Below the pieces are notes generated by a model that saw nothing but the letters and a program-made list of their open reading frames with translations, did no database searches and was not told the origin of the DNA. From the NCBI GenBank assembly GCA_012295275.1, contig CM022673.1, positions 20,731,913-20,791,912 of the forward strand: a stretch of DNA of 60,000 bases. Reading direction: 5' to 3'. The number at the start of each line of letters is the position of its first letter. Position 1 is the stretch's first letter. This stretch comes from Chrysomallon squamiferum. Lineage: Eukaryota > Mollusca > Gastropoda > Neomphalida > Peltospiridae. Below are positions 1 through 14,107 of this stretch, one piece after another. The translations under genes were made by a program, and so were the position numbers.

Positions 1-1090
1 ATAAGCACATTCCAGCCGGATTTCTTGCATATCCTGAATTTTCGTGGACAAACTCATAATAGACAGGCACATGGGGGGACATTGTAGCAATTACATTTCC
101 ACATTTGAGCTAAGCATTGGTGAAAATGCGGATACAGCAAGTGGAAATTGATACTTGTGTTTTAATTTGTATTAACGTTCAGGAAAATCTGCATTCTTCC
201 CAAAAGTAAATCATTTGCCCTTACACATAATGATTTATAGTAATTCCGTTATATTATTTGTAGGCAATAAGGTAGGAGATATACACTCAACGTATTACAG
301 ATACCGGACCAATTACCCGGACTCCTTGGGGCCTAAACATTTTAAAATTAAAAACATAAAGAAAATTGACGATACACAACTGTGGCGACTTGACACGTAA
401 ACAATGCGGCGAGTGAATGAACGCCACGCGGCTTGAAAGAGTAGTTTCGGTCTGGTTAGGACCAGCGCGCGCGAACTATGAAAATAGCGTCGGGAAAAAA
501 CTTGTCTTTCTTGTCTTTCAGGATTTCAGGACGCCGGATAATTGGTCTGATACCAGTATAGGCAGCAGGTATATATGTAGATTAGTAGATATTTATGAGA
601 GACGGCAATTAGGTGGGTGGATAGAAGACAATATATTGATAAATAATAAACTGTCGTTATGACACACCTCACAAACGATTATCAAACACGAACAACAACA
701 CAAAAGCTGTTTTACGGTGAACTTCATAAAATCCCGATATTAAAGCCACACTGAATATCAAACAACATAAAATTCTAAATAAAATATATTTGGCGATAAT
801 TTAATAAAATTATTCCATCGTTGATAAAGAGAACTCTGTTTAATGCTACACTGGATTTTTTTTCTCTTTTTCTACGCATCATAAAACTGTAAGAAATGGT
901 TAATAACACCGCAGACTGTCAATAAGATAATAATTCGGAGCTAACGAGCTGAAGGGACTCGGCTCGGTCGAGTTGCAGAGTTCTAACGAATCAGTGTAAA
1001 TTTCAGCCAGTATCAGCGACTTTGATCTATTTTGGTGTCAGGTAGAAATAACAGGTATAGATATAATGGGATTATCAAAACATAATAATC
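1..1090. other. Intergenic, nothing recognised
   Basis: AT-rich sequence with two short open frames (215-400 and 417-662 on the plus strand). Neither has a recognisable motif, flanking splice signals or a credible promoter. The segment around 400-540 is slightly richer in C+G than its surroundings, but I cannot assign it. Confidence 0.5.
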
Positions 1091-1177
1091 ATAAGAAGAA
1101 GAAAGAGAAAACGAAGAAGAAAAAAGAGAAGAAGAAGAAGAAGTAGAAGAAGAAGAAAAAGCGAGAAAGAAGAAGAT
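1091..1177. repeat. GAA-rich polypurine tract
   Basis: Imperfect (GAA)n/(GAAA)n tract with all purines on the plus strand apart from single interruptions. The Ser-rich minus-strand reading frame over it is a repeat artefact, not a gene. Confidence 0.9.
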
Positions 1178-1305
1178 CAACAACAAGTACAATATGACGA
1201 TAGTAATGAAGTAGAAGTGATATTGTATTAACAATAATGTTTTTCAGTTATATGTTTTATAGTTATATGTTATTATTTTTCTCCTTAGCATTCCTAATGC
1301 AGCCA

Positions 1306-1409
<104 letters not shown>

Positions 1410-1646
1410 TGATAATTAAATAGAAATTATTTCAGAAATTAACAGATTTCAAAATACATTTTTAACAAACCAATTGACTTTTCACCAGTTTGGCCATTCA
1501 TTAACTGGATTTTGTTAAAGACTGATTTCTTTATGGTAGTGATTCCCCATTTGTAACGCTGGTAGGTCCTAGGAATAAATGTGGCAACCCCGTAAAATAG
1601 CTGATCCTGTATCGATTATTAATTCCAGTCACATGTTAAACTAGTA

Positions 1647-1682
<36 letters not shown>

Positions 1683-3227
1683 AAAAATAGATTTATAATC
1701 ATTACTTGTTTTCAATCGAATGGTTTCTAAAAATGTCTGCGTTGGAAAACACCTTTAGCATTTTCAGTACAATTCTTTACACGTAAGCATGGTCATAAAA
1801 ATTTAAATTTCATTTAGATTAGATGAACACCAGAAATAAGTAGCACTTACCGAAATCGTTATTTTTGGCGTGATGCTCTTGTTATGAAAATAGAAATAAT
1901 AGCGACCGATTCGGGAAAACAATGTGTTGATAATTACAGTATTGATTCAGCAATTACGATTATTATTTTGACTATGATGAACAACGTTGATTCAGTTCAG
2001 TTTTTAAACAATTTCTTTAAAAACTTATATTGACAATGAAAAAAAAAAAAAGTCATTAACCAGAAAACTATGCTGTCGATTTACATTTTATGTGTCAAAT
2101 GCGTTATAATTATGAATAATCTTTAAACAGGAACGTTTTTTTTTTTTTTTTTTTACTTTTTATATTTGCTTTCAGATCGACATGCAGTGGTTCGAAGGAT
2201 CGATCGACATTGATAAAAGCTCCCACAATTCACTACTTGCAAGCTTATATTAAGTTTTGTTTTGGAGAATATTTGCGACTCTTTGTTTTAAAAAGAAATA
2301 CTGAGAAGTTCTGTCGACACTGTATATGAAAACTGAACGCCTGGTTTTCTTAATTTCAGTGCTGTTACATATTTCGTCCACCTGTCTTTAGATCATTATT
2401 TCTTTTTTGCTTACAAACAAAGCAAAACTATGCAGAAAGGGGGACAGAGAACGAAAGAAAGAAAGAAGAAAAGAAAGAATGACACAATATATCAGTTTTA
2501 TTTATTTATTTATTTATTTGAAGTGACTAAATAATTTTGAAAATGTCTAGTCTGTGGTATAATCCAAAGTTAGGTGACTGTAAGATATCTTTGTGACATA
2601 ATCGACATCAGATACAAGATAATGTCAGTGAAGATATCGTATTAGACTAATACAGAATAATATTATGAACAGAGAATTTGTTAAAATGGAAGAAATCAAG
2701 TAATGTCTGTACATTCATGAAATTCGAATCTACAGTTCGCTACTTAATTACCTTTCAGAATTTTAGCACGTTAGACTAAATTCCCTTATTTAATCCGATA
2801 CTACTAAATATACCAACTGGTTCCAAATTATTTAATATTAAGAGATAACGCAGATCATCTACCACTTCGCTTAAATATCGTCTGAATTTTGAGACAATAA
2901 TAAATGAAATCTTATAATTATAATACTGTGAATTCTCGTCAACAATTCTTGTATTAAATCTAAACTCTTGAATAAATAACCAGCAATATCTTTCCGTTAT
3001 TAAAGTCGATTAAAATAAGTTTATGAAAGTATAATGAACTATCCAGAATACGTAACAGGTACAAACTAATTTGATTTTCCTGAATGTTTCCTGAATATAA
3101 AAGATGTATTTAGCAGAACTTTCATAATTTATGACAAATTTAAAATTTATTATACATTTTGTAAGTTGTTATTTTTCTTCTTAGTATTCCTATGTGTATG
3201 CAGCCCATATCAATGTGTGAGCATATG
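1410..3227. other. AT-rich noncoding stretch
   Basis: Contains a (TA)n run at 1650-1679, homopolymer A/T runs near 2040 and 2139, and a short TTTA run near 2496. A minus-strand donor-like site at about 1852 has only a weak acceptor 27 nt away, so I do not call an exon. No gene seen. Confidence 0.5.
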
Positions 3228-3318
3228 TGTGTGTTTTTGTGTATGTCTGTCTGTGTGTGTGTGTTTGTGTGTGACAGTTTTAAATTTTATTCTCTGATAT
3301 GCCTTATTGTAGATACCG

Positions 3319-3403
<85 letters not shown>
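3228..3403. repeat. TG-rich then (TC)n microsatellite
   Basis: A degenerate TG-rich segment (about 3228-3272) is followed by a pure (TC)n run at 3321-3403. The Ser-Leu plus-strand and Arg-Glu minus-strand frames here are repeat artefacts. Confidence 0.97.
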
Positions 3404-3407
<4 letters not shown>

Positions 3408-4239
3408 GATTGTGTCTCCTTCTCTGTCTCTATATATTTCTCCAGTCTCTCTTTTCATTTCGTCTGTCTGTCAAGGTTGTCTCTGTGTGTTACTCTCTCG
3501 GAGTCGCTACAACTACTTTACCATTCATTTCTGTTCTAACAACGTTCAGGGCCTTTACGACAGCAAAAACAACAACACATCATGATTATCAATAACAACA
3601 GTAATAATAAAAGAACTATTACTAAATCATCATCTCAACAACAACGACAGTAAAAATAACTATGATAATAACAACAACAACAACACCTACAACAACAGAA
3701 ATAACGAAGATATTAATGACAGTGATAAAAAAAAAAAAAATAATAAAAAAAAAACGAAAGGCGATAAGGTTTGAAATGCCTAATTGTTGGCCTACAGGAA
3801 GATGCAATCAGTCTACGAAGAATGAGTGACGCGTGTTTTGTTGCAAACTGGTCATGGAGGACACTTGCCTATTGTTGTGTTTTCTCGGTGTTCATTTATT
3901 TGTTAAATTTGATCTATCGACATCGGCCTCCAGTCAGCGCATACGACGACGTCTCGGGTAAAGTCATTCATGTGGAAATGCATTTCACATATTGATTTTC
4001 ATTTGTTATTGTCAGACTGCGTCAAAGGCTGTTGAATTTTCGTCTTTGATTTTTTGATATAGGTAGTTAATATAGTTTGTGTTTTTATGTAAAAAATAAT
4101 AATAATAATAATAATAATAATAAGATAATAATAAGATAATGATGATGATGATGGAGTAATATTAATCTATAAGGACCATCAGGATTATAAGCGGTTTAAA
4201 CAAGAGCAGAAATTATTACTGCAAAGCTAGTTATAATTA

Positions 4240-4278
<39 letters not shown>

Positions 4279-5056
4279 ATAGCAAACTAACAAATTCGAA
4301 TATTTTTTGGATTGTTTGGAGATTTGAACATGTTTGTATTCATTATTAAGACATTTCAAAATAACACACTAACTGAGCACCATGGGTATAATTTCTACTA
4401 AGTAGCTTTCTACAGTTATAATAACATGTTATGTTTTACCAGTTAATTAATTAATTATAGAGATGTAGCTATTTTTTTTATTATTATTAATTTCTAATTC
4501 TTATTACTTTACGGGGATTTTTTTTTTTTTTTTTTGTTGGCTTTTTTTTAATATAATTTAAAATATTATTCACCAATTAGAGTAAACAAAATAATATTTA
4601 AAGAAGGGTTTTTTTTGTAACCTAATTTGTTTGATCTTGTTCTGAAATGTTTTTCCTCTAAACTGTTCCCAAAAAATTTCTTTTAAGCAGTTTTGAAAAA
4701 TAAGATAACATCTTCTATTTAATGTTGTTTAATGACCGTATACAAAGTTTAAAAAAATTATAAAAATATAAAAAAATGAAAAGAATATAAGACTGAAAAA
4801 CTGGATTATAATGAAAATGGGATGTGATTTGAATTCCTTAGCTCCTGTGAATGGTGACTATGAAGAAAATGTCGATATTTCCTCACTGTGGGTTTCTTGG
4901 TGGAAAACTCAGAGGCTGTCTGACAAGCGTGTGTAGAGTTAAAGTTGAAATCTTTAGGTGGTCGTGAAGGGCGTAAATTAAATAATGTGAACACTCTGTG
5001 TGGTAATTATTTCCCTTTGTTTTTATTAGTGTATGTACGAACTCTGTTCATTTAGT
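3404..5056. other. Noncoding, scattered microsatellites
   Basis: Includes CAA/AAT-type runs at 3560-3740, (AAT)n at 4086-4124 with GATGAT at 4139-4152, (AAAT)n at 4240-4281 and T homopolymers near 4518. A short plus-strand frame at 3771-3995 has no recognisable domain. No gene assigned. Confidence 0.5.

Positions 5057-5106
<50 letters not shown>
5057..5106. repeat. (AAT)n microsatellite
   Basis: Roughly 16 AAT units, followed by GAT-rich sequence. The Asn/Asp-rich frame is an artefact. Confidence 0.97.
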
Positions 5107-5109
<3 letters not shown>

Positions 5110-5756
5110 CGGTGATGATATTGATGACGATGATGCCGTTATGGTCACCACGACATGCCGAATGAAAGGCAACTTCCTCAACAACAACAACAACAATTAT
5201 AATAAAATATTTTAAACACTTTTAAAAAAGTAACAGAATAAACGTAATTAAAAAATAACAAGTATAAATATCGTTATAGAATTAATCACAGATATAATGA
5301 TGGTAACGACGGAGATGATTATGATGATGATGATGATGACCTTTGTGTTGATGGTGTGGACGTTGTTGCTATAACGGTATGGATGATGACTGATGATAAT
5401 AATAATGTTTCTTTATTGGTGATATTTTACAGAATATTCTCCAGGGTTTATAATTGTTTATAACCTTCCTAGGCTTAGTTCTTTTGATATTGTTCATGGC
5501 ATTTTAAAATAAACTTTTGAAGTCAAATTTCTTGTCCTTCTTACTCACACCATTTCTCTTATCTGAATGCTTTTGTTGTTGTTCTTTTTTCTTCACAATT
5601 TTTTATTTTCGTTATGTTTTTATTTTTTAATTAAGACTAATCAAACTGTTTACATTTTACACTTTTGGGGGATAATTCCTGTCTTCAGTAAACTTTTCTA
5701 AGTACAGATGATAGATACTTCTCTCAAACACTCCTCTAGGTTGTGTCACAATCTTT
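5107..5756. other. Noncoding, trinucleotide-rich
   Basis: GAT/GATGAT clusters at about 5280-5400 within AT-rich sequence. Nothing gene-like is seen. Confidence 0.5.
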
Positions 5757-5757
5757 C

Positions 5758-5812
<55 letters not shown>

Positions 5813-5919
5813 TTATTTTTATTTATTTATTTATTTATTATTTTTATTTATTTATTTATTTATTTATTATTTTTATTTATTTATTTATTTATTTATTATT
5901 TTTATTTATTTATTTATTA
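5757..5919. repeat. (TTTA)n array with higher-order TTTTTATTTA breaks
   Basis: Long TTTA array interrupted at intervals by TATTATTTTTA segments at about 5812, 5839, 5869 and 5899. This gives a second-order periodicity of roughly 30 bp over the 4-bp unit. Confidence 0.95.
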
Positions 5920-6344
5920 ATTTTGCTACATTTTGTTCTGTATCAATTAACGCATTCTGGAAAAAAAAAAAAAAAAGGAACCCCATATGCAAAATCAAAT
6001 ATTTAATAAATATTTAGTTCTGTTTCAAGAATTTATTTCTCAGATATGCGTATGCCTGTATGTTTATATCTATCACTTTTTTGTTATTACTTTTTGAACT
6101 TAAGAAACACTTTCTCTGAAGGGACTTACATATTTTTATTCATATCTTTTGTTAATATATATATATATATATACACATACAATCACGGTATTGTGGTGTA
6201 AGTTATGATATCAAGAAATATTTCTATATTTTGTGGCACTGACGGAATAGCATTTACTTCGATGAGTTATCTGTTATTTATGTAAAATGTATATTTATTT
6301 GTTGTGATCTGCTACTGTCAGTGAGTTTCAGAAACAAAACATGT
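5920..6344. other. AT-rich noncoding
   Basis: A-run at 5960-5976, (TA)n near 6155. No gene signals recognised. Confidence 0.5.
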
Positions 6345-6415
6345 CGAGTTGCGCGATGCATCTCGCCATGGTATCGCCGCAAATCGCCATTCTCACCTTC
6401 GCTGGATAAAACTGA
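6345..6415 (+). mobile_element. Possible SINE remnant
   Basis: A CG-containing island in AT-rich DNA. Its end (6390-6415, cattctcaccttcgctggat followed by AAAAC) resembles the end of the minus-strand segment at 10205-10285 (cattctgactttcggaggat followed by AAAAC). Two diverged, oppositely oriented copies of one short interspersed family is the simplest reading. The assignment to a SINE is inference. Confidence 0.35.
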
Positions 6416-7992
6416 TATCTTAAGACAGTAACCAGTTATTCCTTAGATGTAAAAACAACTGCATTATTCTGAAACAACATAGCAGAAAAAATCCCACTAA
6501 TAACAGACGCAGAAAGAATTTTTAAATTTTAGAAAAGAAACGAACAAAAGCAAATACAAAAAAAACAGACAATACATCAGAATAAAGGATGGTAACAACA
6601 GTATTAGGCTCAACAACAAAAACAAAAATATATTCAAACCAGTGCTGCAGTAATCATTTTAAAGAACTGCGAGTAGGCGAACAGTTAGTTCTAAGATGAA
6701 GGACATATTTTAAATGAACTCGATACGACGCGTAAAAATCAAAGCGACGTACAGCTGAGTAAAGCCCATTAACATCATCTAACTACCTGACAGAATCTGT
6801 CTTAATAACAACATTCGCTAATAACACCTCTGTGCTCGCCTTTTTGAAAATAACCACAGTGATTGCCTACCTCCAGTCCACTGACATAACAATTACTAGA
6901 GGAGCGTCTTGAGAAGAAAAAACTCAAAATGTTGACAACGTTTTAAAGGAATTATTGGTGTCAAGTACGAATATGCCTTTAAAACATCATTAGAATAATG
7001 CGTATATGCTGTTCCAGTATGTATATGTATGTGTATATGTATATGTATATGTATATGTATAATTTGTGTGTGTGTGTGGGTGTGTGTGTGTGTGTGGGCA
7101 TATGTATGTGTATATATATATAAATGTGGATTTTTAGATTAAAAGTATACAGATGATTATGATGATGGTATTGGTGGCGATAGTCACGATCATAATGATT
7201 ATGATACTGATAAGGATGATTCTGATAATGATGATAATAATAAAGAGGAGGAGGAGGAGGAGGATTTTAATAATAATAAAGAAAAGGCTTACGTTCACGC
7301 ACGTTTTATTGAAAAATGTAACTGGGTAACCTGTCCAAAGCAGTGTTAATGTTAACACCAACCCACACATACGCACACCTTCAAGATAACTGCACATAAT
7401 GCACACAGTTATTCCGCAGTGTGCTCACTGACATACGGGAACAGTAATTGTCATATTACTAATGGAAACGGTCGCCACCTGAAGAGTTCTGTCGTCAAAT
7501 ACCTTTTACTGGACTGTCACCCAACTTGCTGAACCTTTAAAATCGGTGCTGTGCTTTCTCGCCTAGTGAAATGAGTTTCAAATCAATGCAAAATCATTGC
7601 ATGTACCCCGTTACAACGCAGTCATCGATTTTAACACTGTAGAACTTTTTTTTTTTTTTTTTTTTTTTTTGGCCTTCTCAGTATTGAGTGGAAAATAGAA
7701 ATAGTAAGAAAAAAAAATGTGTGACGGGAGTTCTGAATTTCGACGTGTGCGAATCAGTGTGAGTTTGTTTCAAATTACTCGCGTGATTCAATCAATTGCA
7801 ATCATTTCAGTGCTGTAATTAGAATGATTATTGAAAAACACCATCAACGATGTACGTGTAATTATATTTTCAATATTACTAATGGAGCCATGTGAATAAA
7901 ACAAAATTCAGCATTAAATCATTGCATTTTAAACTAAGGATGTTGTTTTAAAACATATTTCCGTCTTAATGAAAACAACTTGCATAAAAAAT
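6416..7992. other. Noncoding, unassigned
   Basis: Contains degenerate GTATAT/TG repeats at 7018-7117, a GATGATTAT-rich patch at 7145-7265 and a T homopolymer at about 7647-7671. No exon supported. Confidence 0.5.
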
Positions 7993-7994
7993 AA

Positions 7995-8042
<48 letters not shown>

Positions 8043-8275
8043 TAAAATAATAAATTATACAAAAACTCGTGCTAAATGACAGATAGCCAGATGCAGCTGG
8101 ATCCATCCATCCATCCATCCATCCATCCATCCATCCATCCACACACACACATACATACATACATACATACATACACACATACATATATACATACATACAC
8201 ACATACATACATACATACATACATACATACATACATACATACATACATACATACATACATACATACATACATACA

Positions 8276-8305
<30 letters not shown>
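7993..8305. repeat. Compound microsatellite AAT / ATCC / CATA
   Basis: Three adjacent arrays: (AAT)n at 7995-8043, (ATCC)n at 8101-8140 and (CATA)n at about 8149-8305 with CACA interruptions. All the Tyr/Met/His-rich open frames on both strands here come from this array. Confidence 0.97.
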
Positions 8306-8309
<4 letters not shown>

Positions 8310-10065
8310 AATGTTTTGGTCCTCGTTAAGAGAACTACGCAAATCACCTATCCGTATAAGTTAATTATTTATAATTTCTACTTTTAATAAACAAAATTCT
8401 TTAAAAATTCTGATAAATAAAACTAATAAAAGCGAAATCTGAACCAAATTTTACAAGAGATTAAATAAGTTTTAATTACGGTTACTAAGAAGGATTTTTT
8501 CCGTTTTACAACCTGATCAGTTTAATGTTTATTTGCTGACAGATTTGTACTGTCAGTCGTAAAGTACACAGCAGAGTTTATGTGATTTGTGTAGTTATTA
8601 TCATCATCTATATCAGTAAAGAAAACAGTGAAGAAAGTAATAATATCTGTAAATATAGTAGTAGAGGTAGTAATGATAATAATAATAAGAAGAACAAGAA
8701 CAAGAACAAGAAACAAAACTGTACACTGTGTTAGAAGAACAACAGTAATGATGATGATGATATAATTTTCATATCAGTTATGATTAACAAAACTAAAAAC
8801 TGTGTTTCTTTTGGTTTGGTTGAAAGAAAAAAAAAAGAAGAAGAAGGAAAAAAAGATCTTGTAAATGATAACAGTAAGATAACATTCGTTTAGTTACATG
8901 TGCATGAAACAATTATATTCACGCATCAGTGAAGACTGATCGTTCAAGCATAAACATGAAAGGGATCTCGGATTTGTGAAATCTGTAGGATTTTCTTTGG
9001 TAATTACCTAACTTTGATCAAAGGTAGCCATGTTTGGTGCGCCTCGATTCCTAAACTTGATGATAATCATATGCTTATCAGACTGGAATCGTAACGTTAA
9101 CGTCTTTCTGTGTTCACCAGCGATTCGTTTTATACCAAATACTGCTTATTAAAGAAAACGTTTATAATGATAAGCATTATTAACATATATACATAGGAGA
9201 TGGATTTTCAAAAGTATTCCTTTTCTAAACATCGTGGACTAAAACATTTCTTTGGTTAAAAGATCATTAGACTGTATATTCTTCACTCATTAGGGTTACG
9301 TTTCAAGGATTTATTATTATTATTTTCTTATATTTCCAGTAAATCTGTTGTTTTCTGATGATAATGAAAAAAAGAACAGAAGGGAAGACAAGCGGAGATA
9401 TCAAGAAAGAGAGAAGAAAAAAAAAAGTAAAGATATTAGAAATAACTCAAATTAATACTGAATATTTTCAGGTGTCAAAAATGACTTCTGTACATGATTT
9501 AATCGAGCAAGCCGAGTGTCGCCAAAACACTATTTGATACGGTTATATCTTTATCACTCGCCTTTCACCGCTTCCTTACAAGTGTATCACGTTATGACAT
9601 TTCCATTCTGAACCCGACATTTGTAAGCAACTGTATTCCTCTAAATGAGAAAACACCTCAGAACAATGAAAGACGTATCAGTTAACGTCCTCGGTGGATA
9701 AGTTACTCGACGTAATCTACGTTAACTAGCATTGATAGGATTTTTATTTTATAAAAAGCAACAAATACATTCTGAAGTGGCTACATTTACAGCCGCCAGA
9801 TGACTAAATCATCCAAAACGAATTTAATGAAATCTGAAGGTCCATTCAAGTGGAAAAAACCTGATATTATTTTCTTTACGGCAGACATTTTATCGATCCT
9901 ACAAGAACAATTTTGAAGAGTAATGAACTAAATTATTTTTCTCTCACTCATATGCAATATTATATTGTAAACGCTTGAACTATTATTTAAATTTTTAAAT
10001 AATGGTATTTTCTTGGACAAATGCGATCTTCGTTTTTTTCCTTACTTATATTTCTTTTTTAATTT

Positions 10066-10067
<2 letters not shown>
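8306..10067. other. Noncoding, unassigned
   Basis: AT-rich with small GAT and AAG runs (8655-8710, 8740-8762, 8827-8855). Segments near 9005-9060 and 9480-9720 have more balanced composition but no continuous frame with splice signals. No gene called. Confidence 0.45.

Positions 10068-10100
<33 letters not shown>
10068..10100. repeat. (TA)n microsatellite
   Basis: Pure TA run followed by GTAT-rich degenerate sequence to about 10190. Confidence 0.95.
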
Positions 10101-10103
<3 letters not shown>

Positions 10104-10204
10104 TATCTTTGTGTATGTCTTTCTCTATGTATGTATATATGCATGTATAAATATGTATAAATAATATGTATTGGTGTATGAATGTATATATAAGATATTG
10201 GTTT

Positions 10205-10285
10205 TATCCTCCGAAAGTCAGAATGCCAAATGGAACCGGCTCTCCTGATCTGCAGTCGCCACTAAACCCGCTAGGATAAACCTGA
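10205..10285 (-). mobile_element. Possible tRNA-derived SINE remnant
   Basis: Balanced-composition block in AT-rich DNA. On the minus strand it reads GCGGGTTTAGTGGCGAC and then, some 25 bases on, GGTTCC, loosely resembling pol III A- and B-boxes. Its end matches the 6345-6415 block. Low certainty; not a functional tRNA. Confidence 0.35.
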
Positions 10286-11033
10286 AACCTTGTCAGTAAC
10301 CAATTATTTGTTTTTTGTTTTTTGTCCTAAATAACAAAAATAATTAAATGAAATTAACTGCTTTATTTCTCAAATCATCTCTGATGAAAGAGAGTGTTTG
10401 TTTCTGTGTTTGTGGGCGTATCTGTGTGTGGCTGTTTTGGGGTTTAGATGTATTTATATACATGTTTATTTGTGGAAATATGTTTCTGAAATCACACGCA
10501 AAGCCTTGTGTAGTAATCGCAGTCAGTGAGTACGTTTTTACTGTGTTCACGTTTTATATTCAAACTAAAACTGGGCTTTAGACGTTCTTACTGTAATCAC
10601 CTAATAACTGCCATTAGCCACAGTCGGGTGTGTAGCTACTCTTATCATAGTCTGTTGTTCATTTATCTTTTTATTATTATTACTGTTGTCGTTGTGTTGT
10701 TGTTGCTGTTGTTTTTGTTGTTATTTGTTGTTGTTATTTGTTATTATTATTATTATTAAATGAATTAATTTAATATTTTGTTTTTATTTGTAGGATATAA
10801 ATGTCTCTTATTTTAAACAAATGTTTACGTAAGTGGTAGTAGTTTATTAAAAACAAACACAAAAACATTGATCAAAGAAAAGAAAAGATTTTAATTTTTA
10901 TGAATTAGCAAAAGGAAGCGAAACAGAAATCGAGGAAAGAAAGAAATCAAACGAAACGGAAACTAAAGGAAAAAAATGAATTAGATTTCCTGAAATTAAC
11001 GATTTAACAAAAGTACGCAAAAAAAAAAAAAAA

Positions 11034-11035
<2 letters not shown>
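10286..11035. other. Noncoding, GTT/TTA-rich
   Basis: Contains a TTG/TTA/TTATTG tract at 10670-10757, then A-rich sequence. Short frames on both strands have no recognisable features. Confidence 0.5.

Positions 11036-11128
<93 letters not shown>
11036..11128. repeat. (GA)n microsatellite
   Basis: Pure GA run of about 46 units flanked by A-rich sequence. Confidence 0.98.
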
Positions 11129-11131
<3 letters not shown>

Positions 11132-12841
11132 AACAGATGTGAAAAAAACAAAATTTCAGAACTTTAACGATTTTACAAAAGTAAAGAGAAATAGAAGAAA
11201 GATTTTGTAAAAGTTAAAAAATATCAAAGAAAGAAAGGATTAAAGAACGAATTTACATTTTTACACGACACATTTTATATCAGTACAGTACCTGTTTTTG
11301 AAAGTATATTGCATTTAAATATTTTTTTTTGAACACGTAAAAACAAAACAATAACAATAACTGAGGAAAACATCAACAAAAAACCCCACAAAAAACAAAT
11401 AATAAATAAAATAAAAGGAAATTAGATTCTTCTGTTTCTTATTAAATATTTGTCGTGTGCGTTAATTACATTTATTTGCCTCATAATACAGCAAGATAAA
11501 AATATTCTTTTAATTCTCTTTATCTTTCATCTCACATTATATACAAAATTACTTTATTAAAATTGTAATTAATAATGCCTTTGTTGTTGTTGTTCTTATA
11601 TTTTTTTCTTGTTCTTCTTGTTGTTTTTCTTTATATATATAAATTTATTTTTATTTTGTTCTGTCTTACTAATTTGTTTGAATCAACAGGAAACGTTACA
11701 AGTGAGAGGTTGACATTTCAGCTAATCAGTAGACTTCATTATATGCGGGATATCGTTAAGATTTTGTGGCTGAAATGAGAAAGATCGAGGGATCGAATTT
11801 CCTCTTCGGATCAAGACGGTTAATCACGTTCTGAACGCTGTTTCATAGTGGTAAGCAATGTCATTCATATAGCAACGTAATTAACAGTTATTTAATACAA
11901 AAAAACAACATGGTTAGTAATGTCATGAAGGATATTAATAATTATAATTAATTTTGTTCTATAAGCATGTGAAGGAAAAATGATATAACAGGGACAAAAT
12001 GATTAGTAGTATGCGTTAGAATGATCAGTTTGTAAAACAGTTTGGTTGGTACTATAGTGTATAATTTAATGTATAAAACAACACAATTAGAAATAATCTT
12101 TAATGAAAGTTTAAAAATGTCGAAAATAGCTTCCTAACGAAAACACTTACGATCTTTATCATTTCGACATTTGGATACTGTCACGAACAAACATTATTAC
12201 AGTTACATTGACAAGACGGAAATCAGAACCCTGTGAGAAAAACAGGCTAAAGATCAAGGTTTTGTTTTTTCCGAGCTGTTATTCTCTCAGATCGATATCA
12301 TATGCAAAAAGATTAACCTGACTAGCTTTTTGATTTCTGGACTTACAAGCAGTTAAATAATTATAGGTGATAATGATTTTAATTCATAGCCAGAAGCCAA
12401 ATGATTACAAATACTGCGTGAATTGTTGAAATGTGGGTTTGCCTGAAGTTGCACTCGGTTACCATGTGTGCTGTGTTTTATTAGGTGATTCTTTTCTTCT
12501 TTTTCTCGGAAAAAGAAAGAAAATAACTCTTTTATTTAATTTTTTCAGTTGAGAGATCTCAAAGAAAGGGAGATAAATCTATACAACGATTCAATCAAAT
12601 AATGACGTTGAAGATGATAATGTCAATAAGAAAGATACTGATTAAGGATAATGCTAGAAATAACATTATTAATAATACATTTCACAGTAAGTAAACAAAG
12701 TCTTCCAAGTAAAGTGAACAATATCAGTTCAGCAAGCCAAGACAGACAGAGAAAGACAGACGTACCGTCAGACAGACAGACAGACAGAGAGCGAGGCATA
12801 CTACATACGCATTCAGATGAATATACATTACAATCGTCTGA

Positions 12842-12882
<41 letters not shown>

Positions 12883-14056
12883 CACACACGTCATCAACAT
12901 GAAACAAACTGACGAGCAATGCCCTCTCATCTTATTACGAAAGTTTCCATCCCACGCTCATATTTAGATACAGAAACTTTGACTGACACTTTCCCTTGTC
13001 ATATCTGTCATAGCAGTTTGAATGGATTTCATAGTTCACATATGACAGCAAGGAATGTAAACGGAGAGAACTGGTTCCATTAAAATAATTAAAGAATTTT
13101 GCGCGATGTCCTGATCCCGTTATTCTAGCTTAACGTGTGACAACACTTGTCTCTAAGCTCATTGCTAGGATTGATGTTTCTCGCTAACAGTTGACGTTCT
13201 GGGTTTATGTGCAAAACTCTTCCTGTCAGGAGTTGATATTTGTTCCTTTTATTTAATAAAGGTGTCTGAAAGAGTTAGACGGACGTAAAGATGGAAGGAA
13301 GGAAGGAAGGAAGGAAGGAAAAGAGAAAAATAAAGAAATTAAAAAAAAAATTATTGATAAATTAAAAAAAATAATAATAAAGAGAATATTAAATAAATAA
13401 ATAAATTTAATAAAATAAAATAAAATAAAATGAAAATGAAGGATATATATATATTAAATAATATTATGTGAAGAAATAAACATAAAATAAAACAAAACAG
13501 AAAACATAATGAAACAAAAAAAAGCAAAACAACTTAATAAATAAAATTGTGTTCTTTGTCTCTAGAAAAAACACAATAATAAATGAATAAATGAATGAAT
13601 AAATAAATTTAAAAAAAAAAAAAAAAAAAACCCACTAAATAAATAAAATAGCAATAAAATTTTTGAAATTAAACAAATGTTTGGAGTAAATGAGTCATAT
13701 TTTATTTTTTATACAAGTAATGCCTGACACTAGTAAATTGACTTTTTTCCATCTGACAAATTATCCGTAAACAAAGTAGAAAACAAAATTACAAAAGCCC
13801 CTCGCAATATTGTTTGGCTCAATCTGTTTTCTTCAGTTTATTTGTCATAACAGAAATATGGAGCCATAAAATAAAAACATTAAAATTTGGTTCATCTCTA
13901 TTCCCTTCTTCTTAATATTGCAGTTACATTAATTTTAAATAAAGGAAATAATGCTACCAAATCTCAAATGACTATCAGTCTGCTTGTCTGCCTGTCTATA
14001 ACAAAAAGAAATACATAAATACTACAACCTTTCACACACACACAGGCACGCCCACA

Positions 14057-14107
<51 letters not shown>

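Noticed and set aside
1852-1880. Possible micro-exon continuing the signal-peptide gene (minus strand)
   Set aside because: Phase would fit, but the acceptor lacks a pyrimidine tract and the peptide has no supporting feature. Sites near 12148 and 17324 were rejected for the same reason or for an in-frame stop.
8101-8305. CRISPR-like array
   Set aside because: It is a simple 4-bp microsatellite with no spacers, in a eukaryotic genome.
11700-11815. tRNA gene
   Set aside because: A T-arm-like GAGGGATCGAATTTCCTC is present, but there is no matching acceptor stem, D-arm or anticodon arm. It is at most a SINE tail.
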